Source: JAPPHA01 sp963662815 (GTDB lineage Bacteria > Pseudomonadota > Alphaproteobacteria > Rhodobacterales > Rhodobacteraceae). Taken from it: DNA of 64,000 nucleotides. The position numbers and the translations under genes were made by a program. Positions 17,414 to 26,025 of the stretch are shown piece after piece (the first letter of the stretch is position 1; every line of letters starts with the position of its first letter). The DNA is taken from contig CAXXWA010000040.1 in assembly GCA_963662815.2 (NCBI GenBank), forward strand, positions 413,908-477,907, read 5' to 3'. The notes under the pieces were generated by a model. It saw only the letters and a program-made list of their open reading frames with translations, made no database searches and was not told the DNA's origin.

Positions 17414-18418
17414 ATGCTTGATGAAGCGCAACCGATCCTCGGTGTCAGGGACCTGAAGACGGTATTCCGGACGCGGTCCGGCGAGATTCATGCGGCGAAC
17501 GGCGTCAGCTTCGATGTCAGGCCGGGCGAAATCCTCGGCGTCGTCGGGGAAAGCGGGTCTGGAAAGTCCGTGACGATGATGTCACTCATCGGCCTGCTCC
17601 CATCGCCGCCAGCGGATGTTCGTGGCGGGGCGGTGACATTTGACGGCCGCGACATGCTCGAATTGCCTGACAGGGAGCTGCGCAAGATTCGCGGACGCGA
17701 AATCGGGTTCGTGTTCCAGGATCCGATGACGTCCCTGAATCCGGTCTTCACGGTAGGCTTCCAACTCGTGGAACCCTTGCGGAAACACATGCGGCTGTCC
17801 CGACAACAGGCCGTGGAGCGCGCCGCCGATCTGTTGGACCTCGTCGGAATTCCTGATGCCGGCAACCGCCTCTCGGACTTTCCCCACCAGTTCTCGGGCG
17901 GCATGCGCCAAAGAGTCATGATCGCGATCGCGCTTGCCTGCGACCCGAAGCTGCTCATCGCGGACGAACCGACGACGGCGCTCGATGTCACGATCCAGGC
18001 GCAGATTCTCGAACTCGTCCGCGACATTCGGCACAAGCTCGGCATGGCAATCATCTGGATCACGCATGATCTCGGCGTTATCGCCGGCATGGCCGACCGG
18101 GTCATGGTCATGTACGGCGGACAGATCGTGGAACAGGCGCCTGTGGCCGAGTTGTTCTCCGACCCGCGCCATCCATACACTCAGGCGCTTCTGAACACTC
18201 TCCCGCGCGTGCGGGGAAAGAGAAGCAGGCGCCTGAATGCAATCGGAGGCCAGCCTCCGGTGCTTGCCGGCCCGCCGGCGTCCTGCCCGTTCCGGCCCAG
18301 GTGCAAACACGCTTTCGCACGCTGCGAACAGGAGGTTCCCCGGCCGGGAGAGTGCGCACCGGGTCACGACGTCGCATGCTTTCTCCATGTCGGAAACGAA
18401 GCGCAGCCCGATGCCTGA
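17414..18418 (+). CDS. oppD: oligopeptide ABC transporter ATP-binding protein (OppD-like)
   Basis: 334 residues. Walker A is GVVGESGSGKSVTMMSL, the Q-loop FVFQDPMTSLNPVF, the signature FSGGMRQRVMIAIALA and Walker B LLIADEPTTALDVT, followed by the H-loop WITHDLG. The C-terminal oligopeptide/dipeptide extension carries CPFRPRCKHAFARCEQE, the cysteine cluster typical of OppD/DppD. It is the first gene of a five-gene importer operon (D-F-A-B-C) and overlaps the OppF gene. It energises uptake of peptides or peptide-like compounds across the inner membrane. Confidence 0.93.
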   Translation: MLDEAQPILGVRDLKTVFRTRSGEIHAANGVSFDVRPGEILGVVGESGSGKSVTMMSLIGLLPSPPADVRGGAVTFDGRDMLELPDRELRKIRGREIGFVFQDPMTSLNPVFTVGFQLVEPLRKHMRLSRQQAVERAADLLDLVGIPDAGNRLSDFPHQFSGGMRQRVMIAIALACDPKLLIADEPTTALDVTIQAQILELVRDIRHKLGMAIIWITHDLGVIAGMADRVMVMYGGQIVEQAPVAELFSDPRHPYTQALLNTLPRVRGKRSRRLNAIGGQPPVLAGPPASCPFRPRCKHAFARCEQEVPRPGECAPGHDVACFLHVGNEAQPDA

Positions 18419-19460
18419 CGAACGCGACGCGCACCCGCTCGTCCGCGTCCGCGGCCTGAAGATGCACTTCCCGGTCTTCGCTGGCGTGTTCAGGCGAACG
18501 GTCGGACAGGTGAAGGCCGTCGATAATGTATCATTCGACATCTTCGACGGCGAAACCCTCGGACTCGTTGGTGAGTCCGGTTGCGGCAAGTCCACGGTGG
18601 GGCGCTCGATTCTCCGCCTTCACGATGCCACAGCAGGTGACATAGAGATTGACGGCCAACCCGTCGGCGGCATGTCGGGCCGCACGCTCAGGGAGATGAG
18701 ACCGGCGATGCAAATGGTGTTCCAGGATCCTCAGGCGAGCCTCAACCCGCGCATGACGGTTGCGGACATCGTATCGGAACCGCTTGACGAGCACACGAGG
18801 CTCACGGCCCAGGCGAAGCGCAGCCGGGTGGGCGAACTGATGGATGCGGTCGGTCTGAGCCGGAACTTCATGGACAGGTATCCGCACGAATTCTCCGGCG
18901 GACAGCGGCAGCGGATCGGAATCGCCCGCGCACTGGCGCTCAATCCGAAGTTCATAGTCTGCGACGAACCGATCGCGGCGCTCGACGTGTCGATACAGGC
19001 GCAGGTCATCAATCTCCTCGAGGACCTCCAGGCGGAATTCGGCCTGACCTACCTGTTCATCAGTCACGATCTGTCTATGGTGCGCCACATCGCGAGCAGG
19101 GTCGCCGTCATGTATCTCGGCAAGATCGTCGAAACCGCGCCGCGCGATGCGCTCTACGGCGACCCGAAGCATCCATATACGCAGGCGCTTCTTTCCGCAG
19201 TGCCTGAACCGGATCCCTCCCGCGAGAAACACAGGCAGCGGATCATTCTCGAAGGCGACGTGCCGTCGCCGGCAAATCCGCCGGCGGGTTGCAACTTCTG
19301 CACGCGCTGCCCAAAGGTCATGGACATTTGCCGAACTGTCCCGCCGGAAGTAACTGAGGCTGGCGGCGGACACTTCGTTTCCTGCCATCTCTACGCGAGC
19401 GAAGCGGACAAGCCAATCCGGGGCGAACACCGGAACACGGGGACACGGGCACTCAACTGA
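18387..19460 (+). CDS. oppF: oligopeptide ABC transporter ATP-binding protein (OppF-like)
   Basis: About 357 residues. The KMHFPVFAGVFRRTVGQVKA opening is typical of OppF. Walker A is GLVGESGCGKSTVGRSIL, the Q-loop MVFQDPQASLNPRM, the signature FSGGQRQRIGIARALA, Walker B FIVCDEPIAALDVS and the H-loop FISHDLS. The C-terminal CNFCTRCPKVMDICR cysteine motif is present. The start is ambiguous: ATG 18387 or ATG 18411 (MPDERDAHP), and neither has a strong ribosome-binding site. Both overlap the end of oppD, so the two ATPases are translationally linked. Confidence 0.92.
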   Translation: MSETKRSPMPDERDAHPLVRVRGLKMHFPVFAGVFRRTVGQVKAVDNVSFDIFDGETLGLVGESGCGKSTVGRSILRLHDATAGDIEIDGQPVGGMSGRTLREMRPAMQMVFQDPQASLNPRMTVADIVSEPLDEHTRLTAQAKRSRVGELMDAVGLSRNFMDRYPHEFSGGQRQRIGIARALALNPKFIVCDEPIAALDVSIQAQVINLLEDLQAEFGLTYLFISHDLSMVRHIASRVAVMYLGKIVETAPRDALYGDPKHPYTQALLSAVPEPDPSREKHRQRIILEGDVPSPANPPAGCNFCTRCPKVMDICRTVPPEVTEAGGGHFVSCHLYASEADKPIRGEHRNTGTRALN

Positions 19461-19472
19461 AAGGAGACTATC

Positions 19473-21176
19473 ATGAACAACAAGCAACTTCTTGCAGCCC
19501 TCGCCGGAGGCGCCGTGATCGCAATCGCCGGTCAGACAGCCGCCGAAAGGGGTGCGGATGGACACGTCAACATCATCTACTGGCAGGCGGCATCGATCCT
19601 GAATCCGTACCTGTCAGGCGGCACCAAGGACATCGAGAGTTCGTCCCTGGTGATCGAGCCTCTCGCGCGCTACGATCAGGATGGCAACATGGTGCCGTGG
19701 CTCACCACCGAGATTCCGACCGTAGCCAACGGCGGCGTTTCTGAAGACCTTACCTCGATAACCTGGAATATCGCGCCGGGAGTCCTGTGGTCGGACGGCA
19801 CCCCGCTGACCGCTCACGACGTGGCCTTCACCGCTGAATACTGCATGCATCCCGAAGGCGGGTGCCAGCAGTCCACGAGCTTTTCCGACGTGGCCAGCGT
19901 CGAGGCCGTCGATGACCTGACTGTCAAGGTGACCTTCTCGAAACCGAAGCCCTTTCCTTACGGCCCCTTCGTGGGCGGGGAGAGTCCGATCATTCAGAAG
20001 GCGCAGTTCCAAAAGTGCCTCGGGGCCAGGGCGCCGGAGTGCACGGAACAGAACTTCGGGCCAATCGGCACCGGACCATTCCGGGTCACGGAATTCCGGG
20101 CAAACGACGTCATCTCGATGGAAGCCAACCCGAACTACCGGGATCCTTCCAAACCATCCTTCGCGACGCTTACCTTCAAGGGCGGCGGTGACGCCGCGGC
20201 GGCGGCGCGGTCCGTCCTCGAAACCGGCGAATTCGACTACGCCTGGAACCTGCAGATCGACCCCGCCATCCTGAAGCAGATGGAAGGCGCCGGCAAGGGC
20301 ACGGTCGTCGCGGCATTTGGCACCGCGGTCGAACGGCTGATGGTGAATCTCACGAATCCGTCGCCGGACCTCGCCGACATGCGATCCACGGTGGATGGCG
20401 GTCCCCACCCCTTCCTGACCGATGCGGCGGTTCGACGCGCACTGTCCCTGGCAATCGACCGGAACCTTCTTTCCGAAGTCGGTTACGGCTCCGCCGGCAA
20501 GGCGACGTGCAACGTCCTGCCCGCACCAGCGGTCTATGCGTCGACCGCGAACGACGAGTGCCTCGTCCAGAATATCGCCAAGGCTAACCAGATCCTTGAC
20601 GACGCTGGATGGATGCCCGGTTCCGACGGCGTCCGCGAGAAGGACGGGGTTCGCCTGTCGATCCTCTACCAGACGTCCACGAACGCCGTCCGCCAGGACA
20701 CGCAGGCGCTGGTCAAGCAGTGGTGGAGCGAAATCGGGGTGGAAACCGAACTCAAGAACATCGACGCCGCGGTTTTCTTCGGCGGCGACCAGTCTAGTCC
20801 GGACACCTTCCAGAAGTTCTACGCCGACATCGAGATGTACACCAATCTCTTCAACGGGACCGACCCGGAGGCCTACATGAACAACTGGACGTGCAACGAG
20901 ATTCCAGGACCGTCGTCCAACTGGCTCGGAAACAACATGCCGCGCTACTGCAACGCGGAGTATGACGCGCTCGCAGCCGAACTCGGGCAGACCGCCGATC
21001 TCGCCGAACGGGCGCGGATCGCCATGGCGATGAACGACATGCTGGTGCAGGAGGGCGCGATGATCCCGCTCATCCATCGTGGACGGGTTTCCGCCCATTC
21101 CAACACGCTGGGCGGCGTGATCCTGAACACCTGGGACAGCGAACTCTGGAACGTCGCTGACTGGCACCGGGAGTAA
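19473..21176 (+). CDS. oppA: ABC transporter peptide-binding protein (SBP family 5)
   Basis: 567 residues with a Sec signal peptide (MNNKQLLAALAGGAVIAIAG, cleavage after the QTAA region). Family-5 features are LVIEPLARYDQDGNMVPWLT, ITWNIAPGVLWSDGTPLTAH, FGPIGTGPFRVTEFRANDVI and AVRRALSLAIDRNLLSE. It captures the peptide substrate in the periplasm. AAAGGAGA precedes the ATG, 12 bases after the OppF stop. Several cysteines (YCMHPEGGCQQ, FQKCLGARAPECTEQ) suggest disulfides. The family also binds opines, nickel chelates and glutathione, so the ligand is not certain. Confidence 0.92.
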   Translation: MNNKQLLAALAGGAVIAIAGQTAAERGADGHVNIIYWQAASILNPYLSGGTKDIESSSLVIEPLARYDQDGNMVPWLTTEIPTVANGGVSEDLTSITWNIAPGVLWSDGTPLTAHDVAFTAEYCMHPEGGCQQSTSFSDVASVEAVDDLTVKVTFSKPKPFPYGPFVGGESPIIQKAQFQKCLGARAPECTEQNFGPIGTGPFRVTEFRANDVISMEANPNYRDPSKPSFATLTFKGGGDAAAAARSVLETGEFDYAWNLQIDPAILKQMEGAGKGTVVAAFGTAVERLMVNLTNPSPDLADMRSTVDGGPHPFLTDAAVRRALSLAIDRNLLSEVGYGSAGKATCNVLPAPAVYASTANDECLVQNIAKANQILDDAGWMPGSDGVREKDGVRLSILYQTSTNAVRQDTQALVKQWWSEIGVETELKNIDAAVFFGGDQSSPDTFQKFYADIEMYTNLFNGTDPEAYMNNWTCNEIPGPSSNWLGNNMPRYCNAEYDALAAELGQTADLAERARIAMAMNDMLVQEGAMIPLIHRGRVSAHSNTLGGVILNTWDSELWNVADWHRE

Positions 21177-21193
21177 CTCGCACGTACGCGCCA

Positions 21194-21212
21194 CCCCGGA
21201 GTTGATCCGGGG
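21194..21212 (+). terminator. GC hairpin between the binding-protein and permease genes
   Basis: CCCCGG (21194-21199) pairs with CCGGGG (21207-21212) around a seven-base loop, without a T-run. In this operon position such hairpins usually protect the upstream message and lower permease expression relative to the binding protein. Confidence 0.5.
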
Positions 21213-21250
21213 CGGCGCCCCGGCTTCGCCCATCCCTCGCGGACGACCGC

Positions 21251-22261
21251 ATGCTCAACTACACGATTCGCAGGCTCCTCTTCACCGTTCCGGTGCTGCT
21301 GTTCATCAGTTTCATCGTCTTCCTGCTGCTGGACCTGGCGCCGAACGACCCGACGGGAAACCTCCCTCTGACGATCCCGCCGGACGTCCGCGAACAGATT
21401 CGCCGGTCGCTCGGCCTCGGAGAACCCATTCATGTCCGCTACTTCCTGTGGTGCGTGCAGTTCTTCGTCAACGAGCCGCTGAACATCCTGGAGCACTGGA
21501 CCGGCCTGCAGTTCGGTGACGGAGAACGGCTGCGGGTGCAAAGCTGGGCGACGCGATCGCCCGTGGTTGACCTTGTCGTCGAGCGGCTTCCGCAGACCCT
21601 GTGGGTCGTAGGAATGTCATATGTGGTCGGAATCCTCATCGCGATCCCGATCGGCGTAATTTCCGCCTACCGGCAGTACAGCTGGTTCGACCAGGCCGGA
21701 ACCTTCGTCTCGATGGTCGGTTTCTCGGTTCCGACGTTTTTCACCGGGGTCCTGATGATCGTCGTGTTCTCGGTTCACCTGGAATGGTTTCCGTCGATCT
21801 ACGACACGACCCACCGCGTGACCGACTGGGAGAGCTTCCTGTTCCAGATTCGCCAACTGGTCATGCCCGTCTCGGTCCTCGCGCTGTACAATGCCGCGCA
21901 GATCAGCCGTTTCATGCGCGCGTCAATGCTCGACAATTTAGGGCAGGACTACGTGCGGACCGCCCGCGCCAAGGGCTTGAAGGAGCATATAGTCCTCCTC
22001 GTCCATGTGCTCCGCAACTCGCTGATCCCCGTCGTCACGGTTATCGCGCTCGGCATCCCGCAGATTTTCGGCGGAGCCATCATCACGGAACAGGTGTTCA
22101 AGGTAAACGGGCTCGGCCAGCTCCTGATCATCGGCATTCAGGGTGCCGACATCCCGCTCGTGCAGACGCTGACCTTCATTTTCGCCGTGCTTATCGTCGT
22201 TTTCAACCTCGTCGCGGACATTCTCTACGGCATCCTCGACCCGCGGATCCGCTATGAGTGA
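21251..22261 (+). CDS. oppB: ABC transporter permease (OppB/DppB-like)
   Basis: 336 residues. The N-terminal helix (LLFTVPVLLFISFIVFLLLD) is followed by a periplasmic segment containing PNDPTGNLPLTIPPDVREQI, then five more helices. The EAA loop reads YVRTARAKGLKEHIVLLVHV, and the family box IFGGAIITEQVFKVNGLGQL follows. It forms half of the membrane channel. It overlaps the next permease gene by eight bases. Confidence 0.93.
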   Translation: MLNYTIRRLLFTVPVLLFISFIVFLLLDLAPNDPTGNLPLTIPPDVREQIRRSLGLGEPIHVRYFLWCVQFFVNEPLNILEHWTGLQFGDGERLRVQSWATRSPVVDLVVERLPQTLWVVGMSYVVGILIAIPIGVISAYRQYSWFDQAGTFVSMVGFSVPTFFTGVLMIVVFSVHLEWFPSIYDTTHRVTDWESFLFQIRQLVMPVSVLALYNAAQISRFMRASMLDNLGQDYVRTARAKGLKEHIVLLVHVLRNSLIPVVTVIALGIPQIFGGAIITEQVFKVNGLGQLLIIGIQGADIPLVQTLTFIFAVLIVVFNLVADILYGILDPRIRYE

Positions 22262-23168
22262 GTCGACCTCGTCCGGCATTTCCCGCGCCTCGGTTCGGTC
22301 GCATTGGCACGATGTCTTCGACCAGTTCCTCGCCCACAGGGGCGCGGCCCTCGGCATGATGTTCTTCGTGCTGGTCTGTCTGGCCGTAGCGGCCGGTCCC
22401 TATCTCTGGACACTCGATCCGAACACGATCGACATTCGGGCGAAGAATCAGGGATTCAGCCTCGTGCACCCCATGGGGACGGACCAGCTTGGGCGAGATA
22501 CATTCGCACAGGTCCTCCACGGCGGACGTGTCTCGCTCGCGGTCGGCGTAACGGCAATGCTTCTCGCGATCGTGATCGGTACGCTCGTCGGAGTCCTTGC
22601 CGGATTCTTCCGCCGCCTCGACGGCTTCCTGATGCGTACGACCGACCTGTTTCTCGCGCTGCCTCTGTTGCCGTTGCTTCTCGTTATCATCATGCTGTTC
22701 AGGGACACGCTGCGCGCTGCCTTCGGCCCTGAAACCGGAATCTTCATCCTGATCGTTTTCGTCATCGGAATCACGAGCTGGATGCAGACAGCCCGGATTG
22801 TTCGAGGAGACGTCCTCGCGCTCAAGGAACGCGAATTCGTGCTCGCGGCGCGCTCGATCGGCACCCCGCCGCGGCGCCTCATTCTTCGCCACGTCCTCCC
22901 GAATGTCCTTTCCCCGATCATGGTTTCGGCGACGCTCGGAATTGCGAATGCGATCATCACGGAATCGGCTTTGTCGTTTCTTGGTCTCGGATTCCCGTCG
23001 GACTTTCCGACTTGGGGCCGCCTCCTCTTCGACGGCACGAACTTCATGACGCTCAATCCTGGGCGCGTGATATGGCCGGGCCTCGCGATCTCCCTCACGG
23101 TCCTCAGCGTGAACTACATCGGCGATGGCCTGAGAGATGCCCTGGATCCGAGAATTCGAGGTCGATGA
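22254..23168 (+). CDS. oppC: ABC transporter permease (OppC/DppC-like)
   Basis: 304 residues with six predicted helices. The N-terminal OppC region (HRGAALGMMFFVLVCLAVAA) is followed by HPMGTDQLGRDTFAQVLHGG. The EAA loop is LKEREFVLAARSIGTPPRRL, and the C-terminal signature runs from AIITESALSFLGLGFPSD to YIGDGLRDALDPRIRG. It pairs with OppB to form the importer channel and is the last gene of the operon. Confidence 0.93.
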   Translation: MSESTSSGISRASVRSHWHDVFDQFLAHRGAALGMMFFVLVCLAVAAGPYLWTLDPNTIDIRAKNQGFSLVHPMGTDQLGRDTFAQVLHGGRVSLAVGVTAMLLAIVIGTLVGVLAGFFRRLDGFLMRTTDLFLALPLLPLLLVIIMLFRDTLRAAFGPETGIFILIVFVIGITSWMQTARIVRGDVLALKEREFVLAARSIGTPPRRLILRHVLPNVLSPIMVSATLGIANAIITESALSFLGLGFPSDFPTWGRLLFDGTNFMTLNPGRVIWPGLAISLTVLSVNYIGDGLRDALDPRIRGR

Positions 23169-23276
23169 GGCGGCTCTTTCCGGCGCTCCGGATCGGGGAC
23201 GCTTCGGATGATGGCGTTCGCCGCGACCATGGGAATCAGCAAGCTGATGCCCGGATTACGGCGGCGCGGTCGCAAT

Positions 23277-23627
23277 TCACGTCGCTCGCGCAAGCCGACC
23301 GAAGTGCGTGACGTGTTCATCCGGCACCTCCAAGCGTCGCTCCAGAGCGTCGAGCAGCTTACGCAACTTGATGAACTCAGGTAACTCGCCGAAGAGCTTC
23401 GGCGCATCGGGATCCCGCACCTCCAACATCGTCAAGCGCGCAGGCTTCCACATGCAGGGCCCGTCGGGAATCACCATATGCAGGATCAACTCGTGACAGC
23501 CGTCACCCCGCCGCCGCTCTATGACCTCGACTTCCCGGCCGTCGAACCGATGCCGAAAACGGCGCAAGAAGACCGATTCGGACGACCGGGCGTCTCCGAC
23601 TGGTGTTGTAGAGAGGATTGTTCTCAA
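23277..23627 (-). CDS. short ORF, possibly DUF5372-like remnant
   Basis: The minus-strand frame reads FLRRFRHRFDGREVEVIERR, LILHMVIPDGPCMWKPARLT and GELPEFIKLRKLLDALERR. This loosely resembles the small DUF5372 proteins found beside serine recombinases and transposases (a beta-rich front and a leucine-rich last helix). No ribosome-binding site is evident and the surroundings are degenerate, so it is probably a remnant. Confidence 0.3.
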   Translation of the reverse strand: MRTILSTTPVGDARSSESVFLRRFRHRFDGREVEVIERRRGDGCHELILHMVIPDGPCMWKPARLTMLEVRDPDAPKLFGELPEFIKLRKLLDALERRLEVPDEHVTHFGRLARAT

Positions 23628-24420
23628 CTTTCCGGTTACCGCGAGTCAGCGCGTCCGGCCGCGCAAGCTGGAGATCATGGCGGTGATAGCTCACGCAAGC
23701 ACCAACGCCACGCTTTGGCGTCGCCCCTGCCTGCGTCGCGAATCGCCGTTCTGCCCGAAACGGTCGGGAAGCGGACGCATTTGCGCGGCGGTGAGCGGCA
23801 TCGTCGGAATCACCTTGCGCAGGCTGGAATAGAGGCGAGCCCTCCCCGCCGGCCCCGCACACTCCCGCGGGCGGTTGGGGAAAGACACGCTCGGGTCTGT
23901 CATGGTTGACTTAGGCGGTGCCTAGACGCCCGGACCAAAACCGGTTGGCCTTGGCGTTGACGGTGGCGCGGTGGCGCGACGATTCAAGATCGGTTTCCAG
24001 GAGCATAGTCCCACGGCCGAACCGGAGCGGACAGTCGCACACCAAGTGCCCCGAACTGGCCGCCTTCTCTCGGGCTTCCCGCGTCGCGCAGTTCATGGAC
24101 GCCGCCGAAATCGTCGCCAGGACCAGCCAGCATCCGTCGCAGTGGGCGACGTACGGGAAGGTCCCGCCTTCTGGCTGGACGTTGCGCAGGAAGTGATGTC
24201 CTGCATCAGCGCGCGATAGCGGGCCTCGTCAGACTTCGTCACGATGTATAGCGCCACCTCTGAAGAACCCATCCTGCGTCGACCCCGTCCATCTTCCGCG
24301 AATCGCCCTTGCCCGGAAATGGCACCGCAGTGAGGAAGTTCACCCCTGCCATTCAGTTTTCGTGCGAAAAGGGGAAATCCCACCGGACAGTTCCATTTGT
24401 CACTGACAGTTGTCGACAGG
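23628..24420. other. degenerate intergenic region
   Basis: Roughly 800 bases between the importer operon and the RiPP precursor with no gene I can support. The open frames on both strands are low-complexity and lack domains. It may hold further IS debris. Confidence 0.4.
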
Positions 24421-24431
24421 ACGAAAAATAT

Positions 24432-24463
24432 GGAATTGATCATGCACCAATTCCGTGTTAGAT
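24432..24463 (+). promoter_or_regulatory. candidate promoter and operator of the precursor gene
   Basis: GGAATTG (24432-24438) and CAATTCC (24448-24454) form a perfect 7+7 inverted repeat with a nine-base spacer. It overlaps a possible -35 (TTGATC, 24436-24441) placed 16 bases from a possible -10 (TTAGAT, 24458-24463). The precursor start lies 50 bases downstream. A dimeric regulator could bind here; none is encoded adjacent. Confidence 0.4.
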
Positions 24464-24512
24464 TTTGGTCATGCACACAAACCAACGTGCATTTCGGAAA
24501 ACGGAGGTAATC

Positions 24513-24764
24513 ATGAGAAGTGGCGACGAAATGTTGCAGCAGATTGTTGCAAAGTCTTCGTTGGACATGGATTTCAGGCAACAGCTTCTTGCGGATCCCA
24601 AGTCTGCAATTAGTGCGGAGTTGGGGATCACTATTCCCGATTCCATGAATATCAAGGTCCATGAAAGTGACATGCAAACGGTACATCTTGCATTGCCGCC
24701 GGACCCGAACATCACCGAGGAACAACTCGAAGCGATTTCAGCAGGCCTGTGTTGCTGCTGGTAG
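24513..24764 (+). CDS. NHLP-leader RiPP precursor peptide with LCCCW core
   Basis: 83 residues. The first 78 form a nitrile-hydratase-alpha-like leader: MLQQIVAKSSLDMDFRQQLL, DPKSAISAELGITIPDSMNI, KVHESDMQTVHLALPPDP, then the pre-cleavage helix ITEEQLEAISAG. After the Ala-Gly that resembles the double-glycine site of C39 peptidases, only LCCCW remains. The ATG has a GGAGGT ribosome-binding site. I chose this start over an upstream in-frame ATG because of that site and because leader homology begins here. Context supports the call: a cyclodehydratase gene follows on the opposite strand and an NHLP exporter lies at 47.9-53.6 kb. Three adjacent cysteines are ideal azoline precursors and Trp a halogenase substrate. 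The modification pattern is inference. Confidence 0.88.
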   Translation: MRSGDEMLQQIVAKSSLDMDFRQQLLADPKSAISAELGITIPDSMNIKVHESDMQTVHLALPPDPNITEEQLEAISAGLCCCW

Positions 24765-24896
24765 ACCCGTTCGTCTGCAAGTTGCCGGTCAACATGCAAA
24801 ACTACGATTCGGTTCCGCATTTTTCCTAGCGATGAACGAACCCCGCCGTCCCGGTTCAGGGACGTGCGGGGGCTTTGATTTCAGTTGATGTTTTCG

Positions 24897-26015
24897 TCAA
24901 TCGTGAACTGCTCCAGACAGCACCATGAACACATAGGCCTTTACTTTTCGGAGTTGGTTTCCGGATATGACAAGCTTGATGTGGTGAATTCCGCGCAGAA
25001 GGACGAAACGACCGGACTTCGCGAAGAGCGTTGTCGGTTTCGAAACCCAGTCGGCAAGAGACGCAAGCTTTTCCTGAATGACAATGTCCTCATGGCTCAA
25101 GGCTGCCAGGAACGGATCCCAGTCGGTGAGGCCGTCAAGCCAATATCGTGGATCCTTCGTGTATCTTTGCTTTACAATAAGCGTGAGGCCGAGCACCGGA
25201 CCGATGTCTTCTCCCTGAACGTCAATGTTGGCTCCGGTCCTGACGATATTGGCGCGTTCCATGAAACGATCAATCACGGACTCCACAGCCGAGATCCGAC
25301 CTGGCCAGCCCGAACGCTTCAAGTATGAACAGACTTCCGTTTGAGACTTGAAGCCCATGATCGCCAAACGGATTGCCCTGGAACGAGACGGAAATATTCC
25401 AAACGAATCGAGACGCGTATCGTCTGGCTGCGCCCGGTAAACGCTTTCGACTGTTTCCCGCTCAGCCTCAGTCAATGACCAGCCAACGCTGGACACGAGC
25501 GCATCTACCACTGTTGCGACATCATTCACCCGACCGCTACCGCCGATTATCGGTCGTTCTCCCGGCCGCAGGAACATTCCCGGAATTACGTCGCAGTCGT
25601 GCCGAGCCGAGCCAATATCGTATTCCAGCATCAACTTGCAGCCGACAATGTCACGCAAGGATGAGTCCTTGGCATCCATCTGCTTGAACAGCGATGTAAT
25701 CGCTCTTGCGGTCTGATCCGTCGAATCGGTTCGTGCGCGGTCCCGGAAGAACGCCGCCGGTTGAGTTCCGCTCGCCAGAGAAACGCCGAAGTCCGCCTTC
25801 GGCCTATGCACATGCAAAGGGAGTTCAAATCCAAAGGGAAGTGCTCCCATCGTGATCGGGAGCGTTCTTGCGCGCACGAGCACTCGCTCCCATTCCGGGT
25901 CTCCGATCAGACTCCGCGAAATCCTTTTGCGAAAGTGTCCGAGCAGATCGCCCATGGTACCGCCTTCTTCAGCGAGACGGTCCTGGGTCAGAGTGACGGC
26001 CTTGTCTATGTCCAT
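24897..26015 (-). CDS. conserved protein of unknown function in the RiPP cluster
   Basis: 372 residues, soluble, no signal peptide. Visible blocks: LPITMGALPFGFELPLHVHR near the N-terminus, a central CKLMLEYDIGSAR and GMFLRPGERPIIGG, VLGLTLIVKQRYTKDPRYWL, and a C-terminal beta-rich segment LLRGIHHIKLVI with KVKAYVFMVLSG. The last pattern recalls an unnamed family seen in natural-product loci (RGLSHIKLVY...AKAYL), but I cannot name an activity. It ends the minus-strand biosynthetic operon, starting 10 bases after the YcaO stop, so co-expression is nearly certain. It could be a tailoring enzyme or scaffold. No cofactor motif for an azoline dehydrogenase is visible. Confidence 0.75.
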   Translation of the reverse strand: MDIDKAVTLTQDRLAEEGGTMGDLLGHFRKRISRSLIGDPEWERVLVRARTLPITMGALPFGFELPLHVHRPKADFGVSLASGTQPAAFFRDRARTDSTDQTARAITSLFKQMDAKDSSLRDIVGCKLMLEYDIGSARHDCDVIPGMFLRPGERPIIGGSGRVNDVATVVDALVSSVGWSLTEAERETVESVYRAQPDDTRLDSFGIFPSRSRAIRLAIMGFKSQTEVCSYLKRSGWPGRISAVESVIDRFMERANIVRTGANIDVQGEDIGPVLGLTLIVKQRYTKDPRYWLDGLTDWDPFLAALSHEDIVIQEKLASLADWVSKPTTLFAKSGRFVLLRGIHHIKLVISGNQLRKVKAYVFMVLSGAVHD

Positions 26016-26025
26016 GGTTGGCTCT

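Noticed and set aside
17414..23168. Peptide importer as a dedicated part of the RiPP pathway
   Set aside because: It has the ordinary D-F-A-B-C oligopeptide layout and lies beyond a decayed region from the precursor; nothing in the sequence ties it to the product.
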